NCBI RefSeq assembly: GCF_014898055.3
Contig: NW_026555331.1
Location: 104,405,194 to 104,469,193, forward strand
Reading direction: 5' to 3'
DNA from: Talpa occidentalis
Lineage: Eukaryota; Chordata; Mammalia; Eulipotyphla; Talpidae
DNA: 64,000 nucleotides
This document shows, in pieces, positions 55,491 to 64,000 of this stretch. The notes beneath the pieces are model-generated. The model searched no databases, was not told the origin of the DNA, and saw nothing but the letters and a program-made list of their open reading frames with translations. Every line of letters begins with the position of its first letter. Positions within the stretch are counted from its first letter, which is position 1. The translations under genes and the position numbers were made by a program.

Positions 55491-56897
55491 CCAATCCCCT
55501 CATTTATTATGGAACAAAAGGCAAATAACTTGGCCAGGATCACAACACAATGAAAAGCTGAGGTTGAGACTATAGTTCAGTGCTCTTGGCCTCTAGTTCC
55601 AAAATTCACATTGTATGTACTATCTATGTAAATCTTCAACTTCCTACCTCCAAAGTGGGAGACTCCATGTAGTTAACCTGCCAGTTAGCCTATTTACGAA
55701 TAGAGTGCCCATGGAAAATTCTGGGCCCTAAGCTAGAGACATAGCTTGGGTTCCTCAACAGGTTGACATAACCAACCCCAGGCTTCTACATACCATCTGC
55801 TCCAGAGTCTACTCGCCTGCTCTTAGCAGGAGTCTCAGCCGTCTCTAACCCTCTCTAGGTAAACACCCTAGGAGCTGACACCCTCAGCTCCCGACTACAA
55901 AGTACATCAACTCCAGCATACACAGCCATTGCAGGGCATTAACTCTGCCTTGATTTCCTCCAGGAACAAGCAATAGTTCATTGAGTGCTTCACAAGACTC
56001 CAAATCACAGCCCATAGCCAGGGGAGCTGCCAGCTCCCTCAACAAAATTGGGAATTTTGTGGACCCCAAGAGAGGCCTTATTTATTACATCTCCCAGAGA
56101 AAGCAGACTGGGGCAATAATCGTCAAAGTAATATTTACCCCTTAATAACTGCCTATTTTTATACCAGTGTTAGAGGTTAATAGCAGTGTTATTTACTCCT
56201 CTGCCAAAAAGAACTGAAGGATGTGAAATGTAGCAGTCAATAAAGCTGAACAGTCAGATAAATAACATTCATATTATTTCCTGACAAATCCTTCTGCAAC
56301 CCAGGGATATAAATAACCCTAAGAAAGCAGTTCCTGCATTACAAGTTTACTGATGTGTAAAATGTAATTTTAAAAACAGCTTCGAACCCTAGAAGCATTG
56401 AATTCTATAACTATATGCACCGACAGACAGCCCTCACGATGTGTGTGCACATGTGTGTCCTCTGGGAACACACATTCAATCTCAGACGATCTTATTGTGT
56501 GTTGTGAATGTGGTGGCTTGTGAGCATGTATAGTAATTACCTCTCATTTCTCCACCTCTCCACTTTTCTTCTTCCCTCACTAGTGGCTCATTTTTAGTTT
56601 CTTGTGCTCTTACGTTGGAACACATGAGACCACTGTCGTACTCTCAGGTTTTCTGTTCTCGCATCTTCCTGGAGGATCCCATTCCTTCCCAGGGCTACCT
56701 CACCAATGTGCCTCTCTGGCCCTCAATCTCCCCTGAGCTCTCATGCCCAACATAACAGGTTCCTTGGATGTACATAACAGCATCCAGCCATGATCTGGCC
56801 ACAGTGTAGCTCTGAACTTCACTCCTGACCTGCCCCCCCAGCCCATCCTCCACAGTCAATTAGCCGATGGCATCACCTTCCACATAGTTGTTTAATT
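55491..56897. other. Unique DNA, no gene seen
   Basis: No repeat family or coding frame recognised. Confidence 0.45.
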
Positions 56898-56916
56898 AAA
56901 AAATTCAGCACCTTTT

Positions 56917-57174
56917 GGGCTTCCCTGGTGGTGCAAGGCGTTAAGCACCACACTGTGAAGCAATCCGCAGCCTCTGCAGCATGAGTTCAATCGCTGGCCA
57001 GGGAGAAACCCGCATGGAGCAGCAGACCTCTCCTGTCTTGCCCGTTACTCCCCTCAGCAGTGTATTTCAGTCAGTCTGCCTGTTCTGTTCCCCTCTTAGT
57101 CTCTGGTGAATCCTCTCACCCCTGCATCTCTGGCCTGTACCCCAGCTCTTGTATGCATAAATAAATAAATCTTT
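56917..57174 (+). mobile_element. tRNA-derived SINE, group B
   Basis: Starts GGGCTTCCCTGGTGGTGCAA. The duplications are AAAAAATTCAGCACCTTTT (56898-56916) and a version lacking one base, AAAAAATTAGCACCTTTT (57177-57194). It ends CTCTGGCCTGTACCCCAG. Confidence 0.9.
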
Positions 57175-57194
57175 AAAAAAATTAGCACCTTTTT

Positions 57195-57703
57195 AATCTC
57201 TCTCTGATATTTATTCACCCGCCTCCCACCTAGTATCTACATGCAAGTCTTACAAAATTTCCTCTTAAATATATCTGGAATCCATCTAAGCATCTTCTTT
57301 TTTCTGTCTCTCCCACTCTCCCCCCAAGTCCAACTCCACCATCTTCCTGACTGCTTCCCAGCTTCCGCTCCAGCCACCTCATTCTTTCATCCTTGCTGCA
57401 GAGTGAGCTTTGAAAATATGAATCCAAATGTCCCTATGGAACCTGGCCCTGTTCCTCCCTCACCTCAACTCCTGTCTGTCTTCCAGCCACAGATCTCTTT
57501 AATTGAAATAACATTACATTATAATGTTACGTAAGCGTCAGGTGTTCATTGTTGAAAATCAATATGTGTACATACTATTAAATTCACTTATAAAAGTCCA
57601 AATCTATCCTTTATTTCCCTTCCCCCTTCCCTTCTCGTAATCACTAAGTGGTCGATCATATCGTCTAAACATTTATGATTGTTTTATTCTGTGCACCTAT
57701 TTG
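57195..57703. other. Unique DNA, no gene seen
   Basis: The overlapping open frames at 57230-57534 have no domain. Parts at 57560-57700 may be old L1-like or MER-like sequence, too weak to call. Confidence 0.35.
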
Positions 57704-57704
57704 A

Positions 57705-57738
<34 letters not shown>

Positions 57739-57745
57739 CACGCGC
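57704..57745. repeat. (TG)n-CGCGCG tract, potential Z-DNA
   Basis: 42 bp of strictly alternating purine and pyrimidine: TG repeats that turn into TGCGCGCGCACGCGC. Such tracts favour left-handed DNA under supercoiling. Confidence 0.85.
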
Positions 57746-57749
57746 CTGT

Positions 57750-59130
57750 TTTGCCTCTTCTGTGTAAGTCTGGCTAAAGGTTTATTTTATTAATCTTTTC
57801 ACAGAACCAGTTCTTGGTTTTGTAACAGGGTGGTCCCCAGGAAAGGGGGAGGTTCCAGGTTCCCTGCCCCACCCAAGGGAGGGTGGAGCTGAGCAGGAAG
57901 AGGAGAAGCTGGAGAAGAGACTGAGGAAGGAAGCAGGATGGAGCAAGGAGACCTGGAGGAGGCGCATGGAGCCTAGAGACACGTGAAGAAACTGCGCTTG
58001 TCTTTTGGTCGTGGACTGGGTGACACAGATGTGGGTGAGACCCATGGGGAGGTGACCATGGCAGCTTTTATCTTGATGTTGATTTTGCGCTTTTCCTTCC
58101 GGGCTTGTCTGGTTATTTCTGACCCTTTTCTGTGGGTCCCCACTGGAAGGTGCTTTAGACTTGTGGCAGGCTTTGGGGCTTTGCTCTGGGCCAATCCCAT
58201 TTGGATGGACTTTTACCCACGAGGGGACGGGTAACTTTGGGTGCTTCATTTAGAAACTAGACTCTTTGCCTTACCTGTATTGTTTCCTAGTTTTATTAAA
58301 GTTCCTTCCCATTGAAGTCTTATATGTTTTGTGCTGATGTGGCGGATGGCAGAACCCATTTAGAATAGGCAGGTTTGCGGGGTTTGGGCTGACCCTCTCT
58401 CTGTCCTATAACAGTTTCACTGATCATTTGGATGTTTTTGAACTCTATTTTGTTAATTTCTGCCTAATTTTTATTCTTTCATTTACTGACTTTTGGGTTT
58501 CTTCTTTTACTAGTTCCTCGGAGTACTTATTTGTGATTTCTTATTGAGATATCTTACTTGTGATTCTTTTATTCCTGAGGTAGGCATATGTTGCTATAAA
58601 TTTTCCTCTAAGTACTGATTTTCTTATTTTCCATATGTTCTAAGTTGTCACTTCATTTTCATTCCTTCCAGACGTTTTTGATTTCCTCATTGACCCAGTA
58701 GTTGTTTCAGTGGTATTTTTTTTCTCCACAAAATTGAGGTTTTTTACTTTCTTGTGATTTCTAGTTTCATGACATTTTGATCTGAAAAGATGCTTGATAC
58801 GATTTCAATATCCATACATTTATTCAGACTTGTGTTATGTCCCAATGTATAGTCTGTCCTTGAAAATATTCCATGAGCACTTGAAAATAATGTGTATTCT
58901 GGTGTTTTGGGGTAAGTATCTATTAAACCCACCTCATCCAATTTGTCATTTAAGACCATTGTTTCCTTGGTGAGGACCTGTCCATTGCTGTGAGGTGTTC
59001 CCCTACTCTTACTGTATTGTTATTAATGTTTGCTCTTACTCTGTTAATATTTGCTTTATATATTTTGGTGCTGCTATCAGTACATTGGGTGCATATACTG
59101 ATTAAACACTTTTGTTTTCTTAAACTGTTG
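57750..59130 (-). mobile_element. Old L1 ORF2, reverse strand, split by a solo LTR
   Basis: The left piece ends AGAACCAGTTCTTGGTTT at 57820, and the right piece resumes at 58418 with CACTGATCATTTGG, as in reverse-strand L1 ORF2. Further on come TTGACCCAGTAGTTGTTTCAG and TGAGCACTTGAAAATAATGTG, also in L1 order. No open frame remains. Confidence 0.75.
57821..58413 (+). mobile_element. Solo LTR, class I ERV-like, 593 bp, copy 2
   Basis: Starts TGTAACAGGG and ends CCTATAACA. The 4-bp duplications GTTT (57817-57820 and 58414-58417) are perfect, and joining the flanks restores the L1 sequence. Same length as the copy at 2304-2896, differing at roughly 4 percent of positions by eye. One poly(A) signal (ATTAAA) is at 58295-58300; the second one of copy 1 is mutated to ATTGAA here. 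No internal proviral sequence is present. Confidence 0.92.
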
Positions 59131-59430
59131 TTCATTTTTGTATAATATTTGATTCCTCCCCTCAGATTTAATGCCCACTAATCTCCTACCACTACATCAC
59201 CTGTGACCCATCACCATAGTCCCTTGTGCTCTTCCCTCGCCTGCTTCCTCCCCTTCTCCTACCTTGCAATATGCCTCCGATCTATAGTTTACCTGAAAGT
59301 TTTGTTTTGTTTTGACCCTTTTCTTTGGTTTCCTTACATTCCTCCTATAAGTAAAACCATCTGATACTTTTCTTTTTCCTTCTGACTTATTTCACTGAGT
59401 ATAATCCCTTCCAGCTCCATCCATTCTAAC
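59131..59430 (-). mobile_element. Old L1 3' end, reverse strand
   Basis: TGTATAATATTTGATTCCTCC, CCATCACCATAGTCCCTTG, CTCCTATAAGTAAAACCATC and CACTGAGTATAATCCCTTCC parallel the segment at 41095-41460. Confidence 0.75.
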
Positions 59431-59580
59431 AGACCCCATCTTCATGAACTTATCTAAACTAAATCACCTCCCAAAGGTCCCCACCTCTAAACACATCACT
59501 TGGGGGTTAGCTCTTCAACATATGATCTTGGGGTGGGGCACAAACTTTCAGTCCATAGCAGCATCTCATTGTTATTTTAT
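59431..59580 (-). repeat. MaLR (MLT1-like) LTR 5' fragment
   Basis: On the reverse strand this follows the start of mammalian MaLR LTRs: forward CTCCCAAAGGTCCCCACCTC, ACTTGGGGGTTAGCTCTTCA, ACATATGATCTTGGGG and TTTCAGTCCATAGCA. Confidence 0.75.
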
Positions 59581-61317
59581 TTGTGAATATTCACATGTTA
59601 ATTTACCATTTGTATTTATTTTGCTAGGAACTGCTTGATTACCTTCCTTCCTACCCAACTGATTAGTAAGAACTTGTGAATTTTAGAGAAATTAGCCCTT
59701 TATCACATATATTGTAAGTATTTTTCTAAATTAACCATTTGTTCTTCTGGTTTATTGTGTAGAAATCCTAAATTCTTATGTAATCAAATTTATCAGGCTT
59801 TTTCGTTATAACTTCTTATTTGTCTTTCCACCAAGATTTACACATTTGGGGATAGGGTTTTTTTCCTCTCCACTCTTGAGACATGAGTTGCTACTTAAAT
59901 AGATCATAAGAGTAACTCTTTTCAGGGTGACTTAACCAATGTTTTTCTTGATCCACAACATCAGGAACTTTAGGTTTTGAATAGAATAATGGTACAGACT
60001 TGAAAATTTGTTGTTTCCAAATCTTCCAACAGACCCTTCTTGTGTTGTATTAGACACCTGGTAAGTATCATGACACATATTCTTTTACAGCAGAAATCCC
60101 CAAATCTTTTCATGATGAGTTATTTTTGGTTTCTTTGAGGTCCTCAAGTATGTGTTGGGGTGGGGGGAGGGGAAGACAGGAAGTTTATGAAGATCTGATG
60201 ACTCCTCCCCTGTCTACTTGGAGTCCCTAAAAATCATGGCAGATAGAATGATTGAGCAGGTATGGGAAAGAGGGGTGGGAAATACAAGGATGTTATAACA
60301 AACTGGTATGAATAGGCTGCCTTGGAGACTTACCCAGTAAGGCTATTCATTCTGTTCATTGTAAGTACCATACTCCATTCACTGTAAATATCATTGTCTT
60401 TAAAAAACAAATACTGCTGAAGTATTCCTAGTGTGGCATGTTTCATGCTGGAAATTTCAGGCAGCTGCAATCTGGCATCATGTGGCATATTATCACTTGT
60501 CTCTTCTGCAAATTTCTGAGAATAAAAAGAATTGACTGAAAACACACCTAACATCTCCATCAGTTTATAATCAGTGAATACAGTAAGTACAGGGGGTTGA
60601 TGACTGTTTGCAGAGTGTGTTATTTTATATATCTTGTGGGAGAGCTTGAGAGGATTCTGTTTTAAAAGGCTGCCCTAATAAATGATTTACCAGGGCAGCC
60701 AGAGATCAAAGAAATTACTCAGAAATTGCATCTCCGGGCACCTAAAATTGTAAGTTTATGGAAGTGCCCAGAACCCCAAACCTTTTATGACTTCTGTATT
60801 AGCTAACCACTAAATTTTCAAAGCAGTGTGACTGCCGTGGCTTTTAATAAGAGCTGTATGGCTCAATCCCTCCTCCCTTTAACAAATGGAAGAGCGATGG
60901 TGCTGAGATATTTTGAAAATATGACAAATGTCATAGAACATATAACAAGGAACAAGGTTCAGACTGGATGGTGGACATTTTAAATCCTAATAAAAAAAAT
61001 GGACACCCCCCCAAATTGACCTAAAACAAACCCATATACCTTATAACAAAAATGATAGAAATTCAGCCTTGGACACAAACTCTTAGCTGGGGTCTGTGTG
61101 TGAAAGCACTATGGGAGGCTAAATGTTTCTGAAGATTGGAAGCTGAACTTAGTGATGTCAGCCAGGGCACCAATTATTCCTACCCACTGCTTGACAATTA
61201 GAAAAGTTCCTTACCTTTAGCTATCAGTCAGTGTCATATCTCAACCAGGCAGTACTTCCCTAAACACTCAGCACTGTTGAAGGAAAAAGTAGCTCCTTCC
61301 TTTCTTGCCTGCCTGTG
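59581..61317. other. Unique DNA, traces of old L1
   Basis: The part 59650-59850 (TTAGCCCTTTATCACATATATTG, GGTTTATTGTGTAGAAATCC) looks like decayed reverse-strand L1. The rest shows no gene or repeat I can name. A G-rich run is at 60155-60172. Confidence 0.4.
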
Positions 61318-61772
61318 GAGGCAGAATCCTAGTCTCCCAAAGATACCCACATCCTAACCCCCAGAATCTATGAGGATGTTAGGCTGCATGACAAGGACTT
61401 AAACTTGCAGATGGAATTATGGTGACTGACAGCTGACCTTGAATGGGGGATTATTCTACATTACCCAGTTTGGCCCAGGGTTGTTAAAAGTGGGAGAGGG
61501 AGCAGCAGAGAGATGACAGTGTAAGATACTCAACTCAATGTTGCTGATTTTGAGATGAAGGAAAAGGACATGAGGCAAAGAATGAGAACAGCTTCCAGAA
61601 GCTGGGAAAGGAAAAGAAATGTATTCTTTTCTTGGAAAAGAACAGTCCTGCCATCTCCTTAATTTTGTTCCAGTGCATCCCATTTCACACTTCCAACCTT
61701 GATAGAATTTATTTGTATTCTTTAAGCCTCTACCTTTGCGGTAATGTGTTATGGCAACAATGGAAAACTATT
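61318..61772 (+). mobile_element. MaLR (MLT1-like) LTR
   Basis: The order CAAAGATACCCACATCCTAA, GGATGTTAGGCTGCATGACA, CCTTGAATGGGGGATTATTC, TTCCAGAAGCTGGGAAAGG, AGTCCTGCCATCTCCTTAA and GTAATGTGTTATGGCAACAATGG matches MaLR LTRs on the forward strand. The end is near GAAAACTATTC. Confidence 0.75.
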
Positions 61773-61818
61773 CAATATGCTGTCTGATGGCCTCACAGGC
61801 AAGTTACCTTTGTGGGAG

Positions 61819-62288
61819 TGTTAGGGGGAAAAGATGTCCTAAAGCTAATTCCATACAGGCTTTGTGGACTCCACCCCCACTCCAGACCAAAGCCAAAAGA
61901 CATTGGGAGAGACAAATCCCATCACCACCAAAGGGAAGGTTGCTGGAACCTGAGGGTGGGGTTAAGCAGCCAGGTTTGGTATAAAACCAGACATGTGGGC
62001 TTTGGGGGATTTCCTTTTTGGCTCTCCGCCAGCTCGCAGCGCTCGGCCAGCTCTCAGAGTGCCTTTGGGTTTCCAGGTCGGCAGATCGGGTAGGACGCAT
62101 TAAAGACTTGATTTCCCTATTTTCTCCCTGAGTTGTACATTTCCTCAATTCCCTTTCCTTTGTAAATAAACCTTTTATTAACCTTTTTTGTGTGTCTGTA
62201 GTGGAGTGTTAATAAGTCCCTTTTAAGTGCGCGGGTGAGGACCCACAGCCAGGCAACCCGTTTTTTATATCGGGGCTGCTCCGCAACA
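61819..62288 (+). mobile_element. Solo LTR, class I ERV-like, 470 bp
   Basis: Starts TGTTAGGGGG and ends CTGCTCCGCAACA, with 4-bp duplications GGAG at 61815-61818 and 62289-62292. TATAAAA at 61980-61986 and AATAAA at 62165-62170 are spaced as in an LTR promoter and R region. It is unrelated to the 593-bp LTR family. No proviral interior is present. Confidence 0.88.
61980..61986 (+). promoter_or_regulatory. TATA box of the 470-bp LTR
   Basis: TATAAAA lies 185 nt upstream of the AATAAA signal, a normal LTR arrangement. Activity is not shown. Confidence 0.6.
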
Positions 62289-62292
62289 GGAG

Positions 62293-63568
62293 GAGTGGTC
62301 AAAATATGGGAGGTTTGACCCAATGGCACACATGATGTCAATGGAATTTTAGTCCTGTTTGTCATGAGAACTTCAAAGACTTAAATCAGCAGGCAACAAA
62401 GTAAGGTCTATAAGCTTTCTCATTTTATGAATTCACAGTGTGTACACAGTGGAGTATAGCTGGTGCCCACTGGCATGGGTGCCAATGGTCAAGGTTTACT
62501 CAACTTATCTGACATTGATGTGATTTACCTGGCTGATAACTGTTTTCCCCTCATTAGAGCAGAAGATCTTTCAGGTTCACTGTTATATCTTCAATGCTTA
62601 ATATAATTTTGCGTCGTAGTAAATGCTTAATAATCTTTTAGTGACAAATTCACTTTATTCAACAAATTTTTGTAAGACAATGCATCAATTCTGGAAAACA
62701 AGTTAATTTTAGGCAAAGATTTATATCTATATTTTTAGCTATTATATTTCTATGAGTAGAATAGTACCTGGCATTCAATAGACATTTGAATGGATGAATG
62801 ATGTAAATGAATAAGTGATTTAAAGAATTAAGCACAAATACCTCTGCTTTTCAGGAATTTATAGTTCAGTGGACTTTGGTTTCAGATTTGTCAATACAGC
62901 TACTTACACCAAAATTGATTTGCTTTCTTCCTCAAAACTTCCAACAACTGGCAGTGATTCATCAAGTCAGTGTGGTGGGGAAGACAGGTGAAACATGGAG
63001 GAGGTTAGGGAACTAAAATGGAATTAGTCTAAGTCAATGATACTTTTTGCCAGATAACATGAGGACTGATCTAGATAAATAAGGTATCTATTTTCTGAAA
63101 CACTTGATTTCTGTTTTTAGTATTTTTATATATGTGCATATATTTGTAATTTTAGTACATTGCATATTCATTGTATCAGAGTTAAGAAGGAATAGATTCC
63201 CACAGCTTCAATTCTGCTCCAACCCCCGCACCCCCCAAGAGGTAGCTACTCTTAAATTTGGTCTACATTCTCTCCTCTTCAAATACAGTCGTGGCTGTCT
63301 CCTTTTCAGAACTGCTTAAAATAAGGATAGGCCTAGACTTTGATTTGATCCAAAAATGCTGGGAAAATAGTTTTAAAACACATACTAAAAATAATTTGAA
63401 AGACAACTGTATAACAGAAATCCCTAGATGGGAAAAATTATTTTTTAAATAACGGATTTGTATAATAGCTGGTTTTCCCATGCCCTAGTTCTTTGTTTCT
63501 TTACATTTTTTCATATATTGAATTTGAATCCCCAAGTCTGCTTGCCTGAGAATTAAATGTCTCTGTCA

Positions 63569-63570
<2 letters not shown>
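62293..63570. other. Unique DNA with L2-like ends
   Basis: Two L2-like 3' ends may be present: about 62545-62640 (TCTTCAATGCTTAATATAA, GTAGTAAATGCTTAATAATC) and about 62760-62815 (TAGTACCTGGCATTCAATAG, ATGGATGAATGATG). No gene is seen. Confidence 0.4.

Positions 63571-63612
<42 letters not shown>
63571..63612. repeat. (AC)n microsatellite
   Basis: About 21 uninterrupted AC units followed by ACGCAAACC. A likely polymorphic marker. Confidence 0.95.
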
Positions 63613-63615
<3 letters not shown>

Positions 63616-64000
63616 AACCTCTCAAAAAAATAGAATATTTTCATGACAAATTGAATAAAGTACTTGAAAATTTATGTGTGTAGTTATATAAGGAAGTGAG
63701 CTTATCAGTCACTATCTCTCATCCTAGTGATTTTCACCCATGACTGACATCACACCTCCTCCCCTAGAAGACGTATGTCAGCAAAGCTGGACTGAAGCCT
63801 GGATCTGACGACTGTCCTTAAACTTCTCTTCCACTGGAGTCCTTTCTCTGATGACTTATCCTAGTACCAAGCTTGATATTCCTTCCCAAGTCATCTGAGA
63901 CCTTGAGAAAGACCCATTTACTGGATGGAAGAGGAACTACACAGTGAAAACGGAGCATCCCCTGTGCACCCCCTAACTTTAGCAGCACTGCTATCTGAGA
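63613..64000. other. Unique DNA, no gene seen
   Basis: No repeat or coding frame recognised up to the window end. Confidence 0.45.

Noticed and set aside
60150..60175. G-rich run as a quadruplex
   Set aside because: Only three separate G runs are present, fewer than the four needed for a standard intramolecular quadruplex.
1..64000. CRISPR arrays, operons, prokaryotic promoters or terminators
   Set aside because: The repeat content is mammalian throughout. No regularly spaced direct repeats exist other than microsatellites.

Overview
This is mammalian nuclear DNA with no recognisable protein-coding gene, structural RNA gene or CpG-island promoter. It carries ancient mammal-wide repeats (MIR, L2, MER5-type DNA transposons, MaLR/MLT1-type LTRs, old L1). 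On top of these lie lineage-specific insertions: 19 copies of one tRNA-derived SINE family, five young copies of one L1 lineage and three LTRs with clean 4-bp target-site duplications. There are no Alu, B1/B2, bovine BovB or horse ERE elements. The SINE layout (tRNA head with A and B boxes, CT-rich body, ATAAATAAATAAATCTT-type tail) suggests a laurasiatherian-type mammal, but I cannot name the species. The window is probably intergenic or deep intronic.

Layout. 1-5 kb: a head-only SINE beside an old L1, a 593-bp solo LTR (2304-2896), a SINE splitting a MIR and another SINE. 5-12.5 kb: mostly unique AT-rich DNA with a CA microsatellite, a MIR and a MaLR fragment. 12.5-17 kb: SINEs plus a nested block in which two truncated L1 copies share one pair of target duplications inside an older SINE. 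17-27 kb: long unique stretches, several SINEs, an L1 3' end and a probable reverse-strand LTR. 27.3-29.2 kb: a headless SINE and a 1.6-kb L1. 30.4-32.5 kb: two SINEs and a long imperfect inverted repeat centred near 32013. 32.5-38.6 kb: the least repetitive part. 38.7-43.9 kb: old reverse-strand L1 broken by four SINEs and an unclassified insertion holding a perfect 24-bp palindrome. 44-57 kb: unique DNA with SINEs, an L1 inside an L2, a second short L1 and a MER5 copy. 57.7-59.6 kb: an old L1 split by the second 593-bp solo LTR. 61.3-62.3 kb: a MaLR LTR followed by a 470-bp solo LTR. The end is unique DNA with an AC microsatellite.

The elements do not form a gene system; together they record insertion history. 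SINEs fall into two groups by their 3' body: A (ends CGCGCTTCTGACTGTACC) and B (ends CTCTGGCCTGTACCCCAG). A-group duplications are mostly perfect, while B-group ones are more often diverged, and a B copy hosts the L1 block, so B looks older. The L1 copies share the same ORF2 C-terminus and a G-rich 3' UTR. Most open frames of 60-350 codons lie in these repeats or in unique DNA without recognisable homology. The strongest candidates for something new are the composite L1 insertion, the inverted repeat, the head-only SINE and the SINE copies with a shared 3' extension.
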